NCBI RefSeq assembly: GCF_048771995.1
Contig: NC_133032.1
Span: 27,429,501 to 27,493,500 of the forward strand
Source of the DNA: Taeniopygia guttata
Taxonomy: Eukaryota; Chordata; Aves; Passeriformes; Estrildidae
DNA: 64,000 bases
Direction of reading: 5' to 3'
Shown: in pieces, positions 1 to 11,856 of the stretch
Layout of the letters: each line of letters starts with the position of its first letter
Position numbering within the stretch: position 1 is the first letter of the stretch
The notes under the pieces: model-generated
Database searches by the model: none
Told to the model about the DNA's origin: nothing
The model's input: the letters and a program-made list of their open reading frames with translations, nothing else
Made by a program: the position numbers and the translations under genes

Positions 1-2293
1 TGGTAGCAAAAATAATTTGACATTAGCATACTTGGCATTTTAGGAGTACTTTTGCATTCCAGTCTCCAGATGCACTTTCATACTCAGAGAAAATCTCATT
101 TTTATGCTCATTATAAAGAATTTGAGGCTGAAATGCAGAGGTTAAGTCTCATACAAGGCCACACATTAAGGACTGGGAGCAGAGGTCAACAATTATGACT
201 TTCAGTCCCCTTAGATTAAATATACAGCTCCTGAAGAACAGCTCATCCCACAGGAATTCTCACAACAGCAACCAGCCAGAAACAGCCTTGAAAATGAAGT
301 TCACAATCTACTGGTTCATTATTAATGTGTGACCAACATGGAACAGTAAAACAACCACAAAATGAAGATATTTTTGTGAGTTCATGGTTATGTTTCATGA
401 CAAGTGTTGCTCCCACACAGTTAAAACTAAAATATATCAAAAATCCAATTACTTTTTCTTCTCCCTAATTTTCCCATGACACCAAACACTCATGAAAAGA
501 CCCTAGTGAGGGACTCCTTTTATTCATATTCCTGTACTGGGAAGAGGCAGCAGCTACACATACTCTTTTAAATGGGCAGCAAATTGCCCTCCCAGGCTGT
601 CAGCAGTGATAGGGCACCTATGGAATGTGGTACAGCTACACAGGATTGCTCAGAGCTCAGGCTTTCCTTCCTCCTGTGGGCTGGGTGGAGTTTTCCCCCT
701 CTTGCCTAGAGCTAAACAGCCAAGCACAGTGTAACTCTCCCACCAGGTGTGGCCCAGAATGCTGAAAAAACATCTGCAGACAAGATTTGTCTCTTTCTCA
801 TGCCATGAGCAATGAAGTGAAATGTTGCCTTTTTGCTCTCTGAGGAGAGCTCTGGGACTAATTCAATTGCAGATTTTTCCTTTTTCTCCTGCCTAACACA
901 GACCCAGTTCTAATCTAATGACTAATGCTTGGGCCAGAAAAGGAACAAGTTTATCCCAGCAGGAACAAAACCTCAGGATGAAATGAAGGTGCTATTTCAT
1001 ACAACACTATGCAACTAAGGAGTCAATCAAAAAAAAAAAAAAAATCATGTTAGCATTGGTTACCTCATATACATTCGTATTGTTTTGTTTCTGTCTCACC
1101 ATAATGTATGATTTGCTTACGTGTAAGGAGAATCTGAAGGGAAGTTCCATGTGAATTTTTCTTGCCAAACTTCTTATCTGTTAGTATCTCAAACTATAAA
1201 CTACAGAAATCTTAAAATATGCTGGGCTTCAATGAAACGTCAAGAAATTATTATTAAATTAAATGAGAAAACAAAAAAAAAGTTTAAACTGGAGGATAGG
1301 AGAAACAAAATCATGCACCATTGCACCATTTGTCTCTTCTTCACAGCCAAGCAATCAAACCAAACTGGGGATATTGGGTTTAGATTTGACCTCAGTGGTA
1401 AATCCAAACCAGATCCAAACTAAAAAGCAACAAAAGATGACAGAGAACTGTGGCTGCCGATGGATTTGTCCATGGTGTTACCCCACCCTCTCACTTTTCA
1501 GAGACAGAAGTGAGGCTGTTTTGCTGCCAGAAGCAGCAACTGCCAAATCAACAAGGACAATGAACTGCAATTTCCAGAGAAGAGGATGGTTGTTACCTGT
1601 AGTGTGCTGAGATATCAGATACCACAAAACCAGGGAGAGAATGCACATGCAGACTAAGTGATTAACCATGCTCAGAGCTGTCTGGTAAAAGAGCTGGGTG
1701 TTATTAGAATACATTAATTTTCTGCTTCAGCATTAAGTCTTTGCACAATAATGACTACCTATTGATTCTTGGAATAAAGTTGTCAATACTGCAGCCCCAT
1801 GATCTCTGGAAACACTAACTGTAAATCCAAATATTCTGGCCAAAAGGAGCCACTAAACTCCTATTAAGAGAGCAGATTATCCAGAAACTTAAGCAGATAT
1901 AGACATCACCTTGGTGGTAAATACAGAGCTCTACGTGTTAACTATCAGCATGAAAATCTCTGAAACCAATGAAGGTAACTGTGTACACACTAACATTCAA
2001 GAAGTTTCTGAGTTTCCAGGATTTCTATTTAAGGATTCATTGAGTACTATATAGGCTTCCCAATTCTCCAGAAGAAAACAATAAAGAACAAAGTAGGTTT
2101 CTCTCTTGCGTGCTTTTTACATTGTAACCACATCCTTTGGCATTTATGAGCAGCAGTGTAATGCTCCAGTTTGTTTTCACAGAGCTCTTCCAAAGAACTG
2201 GGGATTGCCTTTTTTTTAGTCAGATAAAACTCACTTCAGAGTTCAGTAATTCCATTTCATCATACACTGAAGGAGATGGTTAATCCATTTTAT

Positions 2294-2312
2294 GGGGGGG
2301 CGGGGGGGTGGG
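2294..2312 (+). repeat. G-run tract (G7-C-G7-T-G3)
   Basis: Seven Gs, one C, seven Gs, one T, then three Gs. The G runs could be subdivided to give the four G3 tracts of a quadruplex with single-base loops on the plus strand. The surrounding DNA is AT-rich and not CpG-rich, so nothing else suggests a promoter. Confidence 0.6.
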
Positions 2313-5300
2313 TGCAAGCAGCTGTTGAATGAAGCCTCCAATAACCACCTTTTATGAAGGGATATAAATAGAGTGGCTTCTATTTATAAGCTTCTAGTTC
2401 TGAGCCAATGTTCCTTTCAATTCCTGTGCCAGGCTCAGAAAGGAGACACAAGAATTGAACTGACAAGAGACAAAAGTTGACCTTCAGCAGTTGGGGAAGT
2501 TGGGATGCAGGTCTGAATTTGAATGCCAGACTTTGGGGATTGTTTTTATCTGATTTACATCTTGAGATCACTTCTCAGAATAACCCAGACTTTCAGGTAA
2601 CACGCCCTAACAGAGCTATGGATTTTTGAATACTAACAGAGATCTCTGAATATCCACCCACATTTATGCCAAAGGATGGCAACCACATGATGATTCTGTG
2701 AATATACTTTAGGTCTTTTTCTGAAATCCAACACTGAGACAATACTTCCTCATGCAACCGCATTGATTTCAGTGAAAACTGGGGCATTAAAGCAGAAACC
2801 ATCAGAATCAGATCTACAAATGATTTCTTGACACTGCATATTTTGAAAAATATTTTTTACAAATATTCCTTTTTCTGAACAGTCCATTTTTCATATGAGG
2901 AAGATCAAGGGGAAAAAAAACAAATCCCCAAACCTGTAAATGATACATCAACTACAGTCACAAACTAAGAAAATCATTATGTTCTAAAGAAACATCTATA
3001 TTTACTTAAAATTTACTATCCTCCATGTCAGGTATGTTATAAACTCCAGGCTGTGTACCTTTGCTAAAGAAACAGAGGACAGATAAAGTATACAAGTCAT
3101 GGATTGTAAAAAAACTATTAAAAAGGCAGCCTGGACTAGACAGAAGGGAAAAAATGACACCCTGTCTATCATTAAAATATTTATGCAAGAACAGCAGGCT
3201 GCATGACTTTTTTAATTCTGTGAAAAACTATGAACTAAGCTCTAATGAGAAGCAGATAACCTGACTTTATCACAAGCCTGAATGTCTGAAGAAACAGACT
3301 CTCTTGATACTTTCCTCTATTTATTATTAAATGCAGTGCTCTGAACAGCTGATGTTTTTTGAATCCAAAAGTCAGACACGTCAGCAGATGAACTACAGTA
3401 CACCCAGTTATGTCAGTATTTTGCGTGGCCTTTATCACTGGGCGTGAACAGTAACTTCCAGGCATGTGAAACTCAAAATCAGATGCAGTTCTCAGGCAAT
3501 CATAGTAACAAAAATTCCTCAGGCTTAAAAAGTAATTTATACATGGGAAATTATTGCTTTTGTTGTTGTTGTTTTGGTTGTTTTTTAATTTTTTTTGGTA
3601 CTCTGTATAAAACCAACCATCTTTGCAAAATAATTATTTTGATGCTCCCTTGCTAAAACTAGAATTGTTTTACCATGTTGCTCATTGTGTGTTGAGGGAA
3701 ATTTTGCATAATGAAGCTCCTTTGGTTGTTTTCCTTTGTAATTCTGAAGACATGTTACAGTCCAATGAAAAAATGTTTTCAAATTATACATTTCTGTGAT
3801 TATTCATGCTTTTACTAGAAATAAGAATTATGAATTTTTCATAACAGATAGCCATGTTTCAAGATTATTATTCTAATTTTCAGAAAATTAGTATCCAAGT
3901 GAGAAGATTTAAGTAGGAATAGGCTCTATAGTATGCGCACAACTAATCTAGACTGTCCTTGTGCAACCTTAGCTATTCTCAAGGATTTCAATTACAATCT
4001 GTGTCAATGATTTCCAGATTTCTTTCCTCCTCACTCACTTCCCTTTTGTTCACACTTGTAATTCAAACTGCTTCTACAGAATCTTCTCCAGATGTCCTCT
4101 TGCCAAATGAAAATCAACGTGTCAAAACCATCTCTTCTCTCCTCCCAGCTCCTTCCCTCTTCTTTTGCTGTAACTGTCAACTATTCCACCATCCCCCTAC
4201 TCCACAAGCCTTTTAATACTGGTATCATTTTCAGCTCTTCTCCACTTGCAAAGCTCCACACACCCAAGCAACATGCTTAATGTTAACTCTACTGCCTGCC
4301 CTAAAATCTCTCTGCAGCAAAGTTTCAAAATAGACATCAAATAAACATCAAATGCCACAGAATGTCTGAATGAAATGAGGATTTACCAGCCACAGAAAGC
4401 ATTACCTAAATCTCACAGATGAGAAAATGCAAATCCTTGGTCCTGCAAAACAGGCTGTATATTCTTGCTCATATTAATTATTAATCTTGTGGTTTTCTAC
4501 ACACAGATATAGAAAAATGGGAATGATACACAATGCAAAATAATCATTAGCAAGACAGCAACAATTTAGGCACTTCCTAAAAAAGAAAATACCTTCTCTT
4601 TTAAGTAAGCCTGCCTCCTGTGAAAGTCTTAACACAATATCTTACACAACTCCTGTTTCAAAGTTTGAAGACAGTTATGTCTTTATAATAGAACGTGTGA
4701 CTAAACTAGCCTCCATCACTGGACTTGTTTAGTCACTTGCTCATCTTAGCTCTCTTTACTATTCACACAACTTTTCTTGGCACATGGGAACAAGCCCTTT
4801 GATTACAACCTTTAGAGTTAACATTTGAACATAAGTAAGACGAAAGTCTTTCTTTCAGACATAATTTCAAGGTCATTTTATCTTTTGAAGGAGAGAGAAA
4901 AAAAACCCAACAAACTCAATTGTAATTTTACCCCATTTTAGAGTGCCTGGACTGCATTTTAGTGGCATCTTTTTGCAGCAAGTATTTTCCTAGGCAAGAA
5001 TAACATGCACTTGTACATAGGGCTAAACAAAATTACATTGTATGCGGCATGAAAAACAATTTAATCTTTTTTGTTTCCTTTGGTCCATCTTAATTCAACA
5101 CAAGCACGTGAAAGATACTTCCCCCTGTTGAGGTAATAAAGGGATCAATTGTGATTGTTATGATTTAAGAAATTCTCCAAAACAAGAAAGTGTAATATAT
5201 ATTGTGCATTATGAAATGTTAAAGCTGAAAGAGCCTATCCTAGTTTTCACAGATAGGTAGCATTTTTAAATACAAGAGATAATCTTCTATGTATATTTTA

Positions 5301-5943
5301 AATTTTAAAAAACCCATTGCCTCAAGCATCTTACGCAAGTTGACTGAAATAAGATGACCAAGTCTTAACACTTAGTAAAATTTTCACTTTTTAATGTTAC
5401 AATTTGCTCTCATCATCTAATCTGGCTACTGCAATTTTGTATGCAGTAATGCACTTCAGAACCATAGCATGAAACAGAGAGAGGTTTTATGAAATTAACA
5501 AACAAAAAGTGTCAAGAAATTCAAACCCACTCTTCAGGAAACTGATAAAGACAAAGAACACAAGCCCTCCCAACGGTGACAGCTCATTTCAGATAAGCAT
5601 CATCAAGTTTACACCAAATTTCTCTGTTATTTCTGTATAGAACTACATGTTATACACTGACTGTCAAGAAAGCCGAGATATGTTATAGATATGTAAAACT
5701 TATCTAGTATCAATGGAAAAAATCTTGCCTAATCTCAGTATTTCTCAACCATTAAGCAATATAATTCCCTCAGCACAGATTACAAAAAAAAAAAAAAAAA
5801 ATCCATGAAAATATTTTCAATTTACAGGATATGATCACTCCTGAGTGGTGCACTTTACTGATGATTTTTGACTGAGAAAATAGTTTCCAGAAGGAGATGA
5901 TTCATGTAAACCTAAAATTTCATGGAATACAGCACAGGGTTGG

Positions 5944-5970
5944 TTTTTTTTTTGGGGGGGGGGGGGAGGG
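5944..5970. repeat. T10-G13 homopolymer junction
   Basis: Ten Ts are followed directly by thirteen Gs, then A and GGG. This is a simple low-complexity tract that is likely to vary in length and to be error-prone in sequencing. The exact count should not be trusted without read support. Confidence 0.8.
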
Positions 5971-6888
5971 AAATACATTCTCAAGAGATTAAATGTTGTT
6001 TTCACTGTCTTTGAACTTATCATTTCCTTAGTTAAAGGATGTTTTCATTGTCTGCTGCTCACATCTTTATAGGGGCCATCTGAGAGTGTCATTTTGCAGG
6101 CTATCTCCCCCTCCGTGACTCAGTGAGTTCTGTCTGACAGTTCAGCTCAGAAAAAGGGCAAAGAAGAACAGAGCCATATGGGAATATAAGTACATCTAAT
6201 TACTGACTTGTTTTAGTTTCAGCCAAACCTGGATTTCATCCTAGTATTTTCTTCACATAAGCCATCACGTCACATGTTACAGCAAAGTAAAGAACATTTA
6301 TTTTCTAAACATTAAAAGGGCCTAATAATGACTTAGCTGTCCAACTCCCCAGTTTTCACTGCTGTTATTTACACCCACATTTCCTACCAGGGAACCCACT
6401 TGAATCAAGCTTGATAACTTGTGACACAAAGAGGTGGGGGCAGTGCCAGTTCCAGCCCCAGCCTGTACACAGGCTCCATTTTTTTGGGAACAGATAATGG
6501 TTCAGAAGACACTGCATTCAGTCCATGTCAGCACAGCGCTGAACACAGGTCAGAAACTGATCTCTCCTCAACTGAGAAAAGCCTTCCATCAGGCTTTTGC
6601 TCAGGCAGCAGTTCCACCCGTGGATTTTATTTTGCAGAGCAGATATAAGTGACAACACACCAAGTCACCCTGGCAAGATGATGTGCTGGAAAATCACAGC
6701 AGCGGCCACCGTGAGCAGAGCCCTCACTAGTACAATTTTAAAAACATTTGTATGCTGTTTGTTAGTCAATCTTGAAGATGCAAAAGCTACTTTTCTATTT
6801 GTTTAGGGTGGTGGAGTGGGCTTGCTGTTTCTTCCCGGTTGGTTTTGGTGCTCTTTCTGAAAACAGCTTTCTTTTGCTTTCCTTGCAG

Positions 6889-6999
6889 GTGGTTGGTACA
6901 GAAGTTGAACAAAAGCTTTTTAGCGCCCTCATACATTTAAAGCTAAGTCAAAGAAAATCCAAAGACACAGCTCTGGAGAATATGAAGGCAGTGCACTGA
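6889..6999 (+). other. Possible terminal coding exon, unrecognised
   Basis: A near-ideal splice acceptor ends at 6888: a long pyrimidine stretch from 6867 followed by TTGCAG. In phase 0 after it there are 36 sense codons and then TGA at 6997-6999. The peptide begins VVGTEVEQKLFSALIH and ends in ENMKAVH; it is hydrophilic and helix-like, but I do not recognise it. Downstream DNA is AT-rich and has an AATAAA at 7573-7578, which would fit a 3' UTR of about 600 bases. No partner exon upstream was identified. An open run of 36 codons behind an acceptor-like site is expected fairly often by chance, so this is only a candidate. Alternatives are a lncRNA exon or simple coincidence. Confidence 0.15.
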
Positions 7000-9900
7000 A
7001 AACCCCCAAAACCTCTGGGACAGCAGCAGACAAGACAGACTAAGAGTAGTAGAGAGAAAAACACAACTGGAATTTTTTATATTTGCAAAAAGACATGACA
7101 AAATGAAGGGTCACATGGAGTGCAACTCTTTCACTTTGTTCTTTTACTACTTTGTTCCACTGTGAAGAGAATGTTCATATTTAAGTGAAGCTTACTTGTG
7201 CTTCGTTTTGGTTGTTGAATTTTGGTTGCTTCTGCAGGACATTCATATGCTGACAAATTTTTAGAGCCTTACTTTTTCCTCCAATTTAAATAATGGTCTT
7301 GCCATTCAAATGCATTTAGTTTATTGTATTTTTATGCTTTGTATACAAACATAACGTAACAATTTCATAGTTTCATTAATTGAGGCACAGAACCTGTATT
7401 GGAGGAGGGCAATGGCTAAGCAAGTTAGAAACATATATTCTCCTAAATTTCAGACTTGTATTCTTTTATTCAAAATCCTTTCAGTGTCAGCACAAAGAAA
7501 CAGCCCCATCTTTCTCAACTTCCATCATCTGGACAAGCTCATGATTTCACTCAGTACAACAGTATCCACATTAATAAAAAAAAATCCAAATCCCTTCAAA
7601 CCAAGTACATTACAAAATCAAGGAAGAGAATAGCATTTGTGTAGAAACAAACAATTGAACAAAACACTTGGCTTTTTTTCCCTTGCTAGATTTGTTGAGG
7701 AGGTAGAAGCCAAAATTATTTCTCTCTTGTTGTTGTTGATTTTGTTTTATTTTAATGCCAATATCTAGAAAAAACATCTGGTTATTCTACACAATGTTAA
7801 AACTAAAATTGCCAGAGAACAAAACATCTTTTATAAAGAGTACTGAATGTACCTCTCAACTGTCTCAGGTTTTATTTTCAAAATTATTTGGGCTCTTTGC
7901 TGGTTTCTTCAATGTCTCTCCATAGAGAGGCAATTCTTGTACAGGAATCAGTCCTGGATCTAAATCTCCTACTCTTACCACCCTACTCACAATGACACCA
8001 AAGCCTCATTTTTTTGAGGGACATAATTATTGTTAATGTACCTAGACTGTAGAGAATCACTTAAATGTCTAGGCTTTGAGAAACACTGAGATCTGAAAGG
8101 CATCTTGAAGTAGGTTTTCTTGATGGAATGTTGTAATACATATGACATGGCACAAGAAGAACAAAAAGTGGAAAAAAAAAAAAATCAACCAGAATTTTCC
8201 CTTTTGGATTTTCCTACAGGCAGCCATCATCAGGATCAGTCTAGTTTTTAAACAGCAATTGAATTCATCTGGATCATCATGTAAGATTTTTTGTGTAACT
8301 CAATGCTTACATTATTTTATTCTAAATTGTGACAAATAACTGATTACTTAATCTCAATTATATCACAAAGTAAAGCTAAAAATTCCATGTGCATGGAAAA
8401 AAATCATATACAGGAATATATTTCCTTTTTGTTACGTCAACATAGATTACAGACTGCAGCTGCTAAAGCATGAGAAATGCAGCACAATTTTCAGGATTAA
8501 TGTCAGACCAAAAAAAAAAAGGAGGGAAGTTATCTAGAGATCACAGTTATTTTAGGCATTTTTTCTAAAATATTCTGGGCTTTACTATGTTAAACAAATT
8601 TTATTAAGATTTTATTTTTTCCTCTTTTTCCTTACATTTAGCTCATCATCAGAATTAATTAAAAAAAAAAAAAAAAAGAACATCAACTTTAATAATTTTC
8701 CTGTAGGTTCCTTTGAATGTCTGAGAACAAGTAGTTGAATACATGAGACCCACTCCCCAGCTGGTATGCATCATTAAAATACTACTGATTGCACTGGAGC
8801 AATGCCATTAACATCTAACAAGTCCTTGAACTAGGAAAATTCGTAACAAATGAGAAAGCTACCAGATTGACAAACAGAGTAGGTCAGTGAAATATTGAAG
8901 AAAATCTGTACAAATGGTCATGCTCTATTTCTTTGCAATTTGGCAAAAATTCCTGAGAACTTGGAAATGTCTGAAAGCCTGTGCTGAGGACAAGTTGCCC
9001 TAAAAAGTAAGACCACTATATTTTATAAGTTCTGCAGTGTTACAAGGGTAGCAAAAGACTTTTTTTCTGGTAAGCTGTTGCTCCAATGCAACATCTGCTG
9101 CAAACATGCAAATAATTAGATGAATATGGAACAGCAGCAAGGCACATACACACACAAAGTATAAAAAAAGAAAATTCAATAGCTACTGTTTCCAGTAGTG
9201 TCTACACACCACGTGAATCCTTCTGAAGATTAATACCTCTTGACACAACTCATAAATAAAATAATTATCCTATTTTGCTTGTGCTGTGGTAAAGGTTCAA
9301 TTTTATGGCAACAATCTTTTCATCTTGCAACCCAATACTGTGCAAATGCTTTAGGAGTTTCAGTCTGTTTACCAGTAGGACTTGTAGTTAAGGGTGTTTC
9401 ACATTTGCCCAGTATAGTTTTTTTCTAATAGCTTCACGTTTTTAAAAATTAGAGTCTAAAACGACAAGCTGATTAATCAGAAAACAGATAATTTGTATTT
9501 ACGTGCCTACACAGAAATGCTAGCAAATAGGAGGGAGCAAACAACAAAGCAAACTTGGTGTGATCCTAGAATAGCACTTCACCTGAAACAGCCAGAGGAC
9601 AAGGGAAAAGCCATCACCATCCTCAGAGCAGCCCCCATGGCTTGGCTGCCAGCTCTGGGTCTGGCAGGGTATGGCATTGCTCTCAGCACACACTGACAAT
9701 CAGGATGACTCTTCCACCCCATGGCCAAACTTCCTTTAGCTTTGACAGGCTAACTTTTCATCTCTTACCATACCTGGATACCTCTGATATTGTATGTAAT
9801 ACCCATGCCGTATGACTAATTGTAAACTACAGTTTCATGTGATGCAACAAAAGTGTCTACATGAAAAAGGTTTTAATCAAAGGTAGTTCCATTAAATGTT

Positions 9901-10446
9901 CTCTCCCTTTATTCATCAGTGTACGTCACTGCAAAATTTTTATGTGACTGAGACTTGTTGCAAATGTGACAGGAAATTTTATTTGCTGTACCATGCTGTA
10001 ACTGTCATTGCTTAATTAATTAATTCTAATGGAAAGAGGAAAAAAACCACTAAATATATCCTATTTATCCCACCTTAGTCAGAAATACTTCCAGGAATGC
10101 ATACGTTAAACACTTCAAGTATTACCTCTTCAGGGATTTTGCTTCATGTCCATGTGCTCCCTCTTTTGACAAATATCACAAACAAATCTTAGCTGTACTG
10201 ACCAAACAGCAAGCACATAAACAATCAGAATGTGGCTCTACAAATGGATACATGAACATTTGTCTGCAATTTGCACACCTCTTGCTTTATGCTGTTAAGT
10301 TATTAAAGAAATGAAGCAGTCACAGACCTGGAGTTGTCTTCTATAGTCTTTCCTAAAGACATAAAACACACAGACTAAAGGCCAGTTCTCAGGAGAGAAA
10401 AGGGTCAGGAGCATACACAGCTGAGTGAGCAGAAGGCATTTTTCTC
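7000..10446. other. AT-rich non-coding DNA
   Basis: No supported gene. If the exon proposed just upstream is real, the first few hundred bases would be its 3' UTR. A 17-base A run lies at 8661-8677. A short exon-like segment at 8220-8280, with an acceptor on its left and GTAAGA on its right, is described as a finding only. The rest is unstructured to my reading. Confidence 0.5.
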
Positions 10447-11110
10447 TTATTGATCAATGACCTGGAGAAGGGAGAGTTTCCCAATCTGTGGATAGCATCA
10501 CCCTCTTTCATGCAGTCAAATGCCATGTCCTGCCAAGCAGCTCGAGTCACCAAACTGTGAACAGGGGAAAATGGCACAAAAACTTCCTTGTAAGTAATAA
10601 AAGACACTGCAGGGAGGGGAGTGGGAAACATGGATGGGGTGGTGGCAGAGACAATCACCATGCCATGATGACACTGAAATTGGGACTGGCAGTTACAGCT
10701 TAAGAAAAAGGACACTGGAATCATCACTGGCTCTTCTCTGAAATCAGTGACTCAGAGAGTGACAGCCAAAAAAGCTAACAGATCATCAGATCACTCAGGA
10801 AGGGTATGAAAAACAAGTTCTTCATGTTGTGACCGTAAAAACCTTGCTATATCCACATCCTGAGTGTATGTCTGGTCATCTTGGAGAAGAATAATTAAGA
10901 AAAGGATGTAATCACCTTATAAGAGGCCCATGAAAGGCCTAAACAGGCTGGGAAAATTTAGGGGGAAAACGGAAGACTTGAAGGGTATAAATATAATTAA
11001 GGATCCAGAGAAACCTTCAACAAATTTATGATATGCAGCCCAGAACCAGAGACAGGACAGAGCTATAGTGTCCAAGATGCCAAAACAACAGTTTTTAATG
11101 CTGAGGAAGG
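10447..11110 (+). mobile_element. Decayed CR1 LINE fragment (end of reverse transcriptase and beyond)
   Basis: Reading on the plus strand, 10447-10475 still encodes LINDLEKG, matching the segment just before the catalytic FADDT box in CR1 reverse transcriptase; the box itself is recognisable only as degraded DNA. From about 10740 the order of blocks follows the old CR1 consensus: AAAAAGCTAACAG, a stretch equivalent to the codons before 'YCVQFWS' (10860-10880), then 'AGGCTGGGAAAATTTAGGGG' (10945-10964) and 'TATAAATATAATTAAGGAT' (10986-11004). Stops and indels are frequent, so it is non-functional. The 3' end is not visible, and the following GC-richer block starts within about 100 bases. The divergence suggests an ancient copy. 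The part before 10700 is less certain than the part after it. Confidence 0.75.
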
Positions 11111-11199
11111 AGGGAGGGCATTCTGTCATGGGAAAAAAATAAAAAAATCAAAGGTTGGGGAATTCCAAACAATTTAATTGATTGTGAATTAACAACAGT

Positions 11200-11740
11200 T
11201 CCTTTTACTTTGCTAATCCTCAGTCCTTCTTTGGTGCGAGTTCCTCCACTGGCCACTGTCACTTTGGGTGTGGCACTTTCTCCTGTGCTTTCTCTGAAGT
11301 CCTGTTCAGAGGAGTTTTCATTCCTGCCCTGCTCAGACACCCCCTCCACATCTTGCATCTCTCCTGTTTCTCCTCCTTTCTTTGACATCTCTTGTTCTCT
11401 GTTCTCATGTCCCTGCTCTCATTTCTCCTTTGCCCCTGCTCAGGAGTCCCTCCTGCCCGGGCATTCTCTCTTGCATCTCATGTTTCTCTTGCCAAGGGGA
11501 TACTGCCCTTTTTTAACAGATTTTCCAGAAGCACCACAGACTCCTCCTGCCTGGGCCAGTTCTGGTGTCCAGTGCAGAGCCAAGAGTGCCTGGCACAGCC
11601 AGTCCCTGACCCACACACAGAGAGGTCTCCCTGCAGTGTCCCTGCTAGCAAACTCCTGTCCAGGACACAGAGAGCAGGAATTATCTGTGTTCATTCTCAC
11701 TGGCCTCTCCTCTGCACTTGGAGGCACCCATGGGCTTTAC
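11200..11740. other. GC-richer pyrimidine-rich block with ORFs on both strands
   Basis: Base composition rises clearly above the flanks, and 11270-11480 is strongly pyrimidine-rich on the plus strand. The composition removes stop codons, giving overlapping plus-strand ORFs of 206 codons (11210-11830) and 154 codons (11392-11856) and minus-strand ORFs of 97 (11095-11388) and 95 codons (11440-11727). None has a recognisable domain; the plus frames are rich in Ser, Pro, Leu and Cys, as expected of low-complexity DNA. It directly follows a CR1 relic, so an unrecognised repeat insertion is likely. A gene remnant cannot be excluded. Confidence 0.4.
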
Positions 11741-11856
11741 ATAGTAATTTTTTTGGGTTTGACTATGCTGTCAGCTATGAAATGTGTCAAGGCTCCTTTA
11801 AATCAAAACCATGGCCTGAGGCAAATATGAATACCTGTATTTGTTCAGAGCTTTGA

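Larger units (their letters stand above)
1..6888. other. AT-rich non-coding DNA, no gene recognised
   Basis: No open frame here is long enough or protein-like enough to support a gene; all are under about 120 codons and unrelated to anything I recognise. The span holds simple tracts only: an A run near 1028-1043, a G-rich run at 2294-2312, a TTG-rich stretch near 3555-3590, an 18-base A run at 5784-5801 and a T-run/G-run junction at 5944-5970. No CR1 or other interspersed repeat was identified by eye, although old diverged copies could be missed. Confidence 0.6.
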
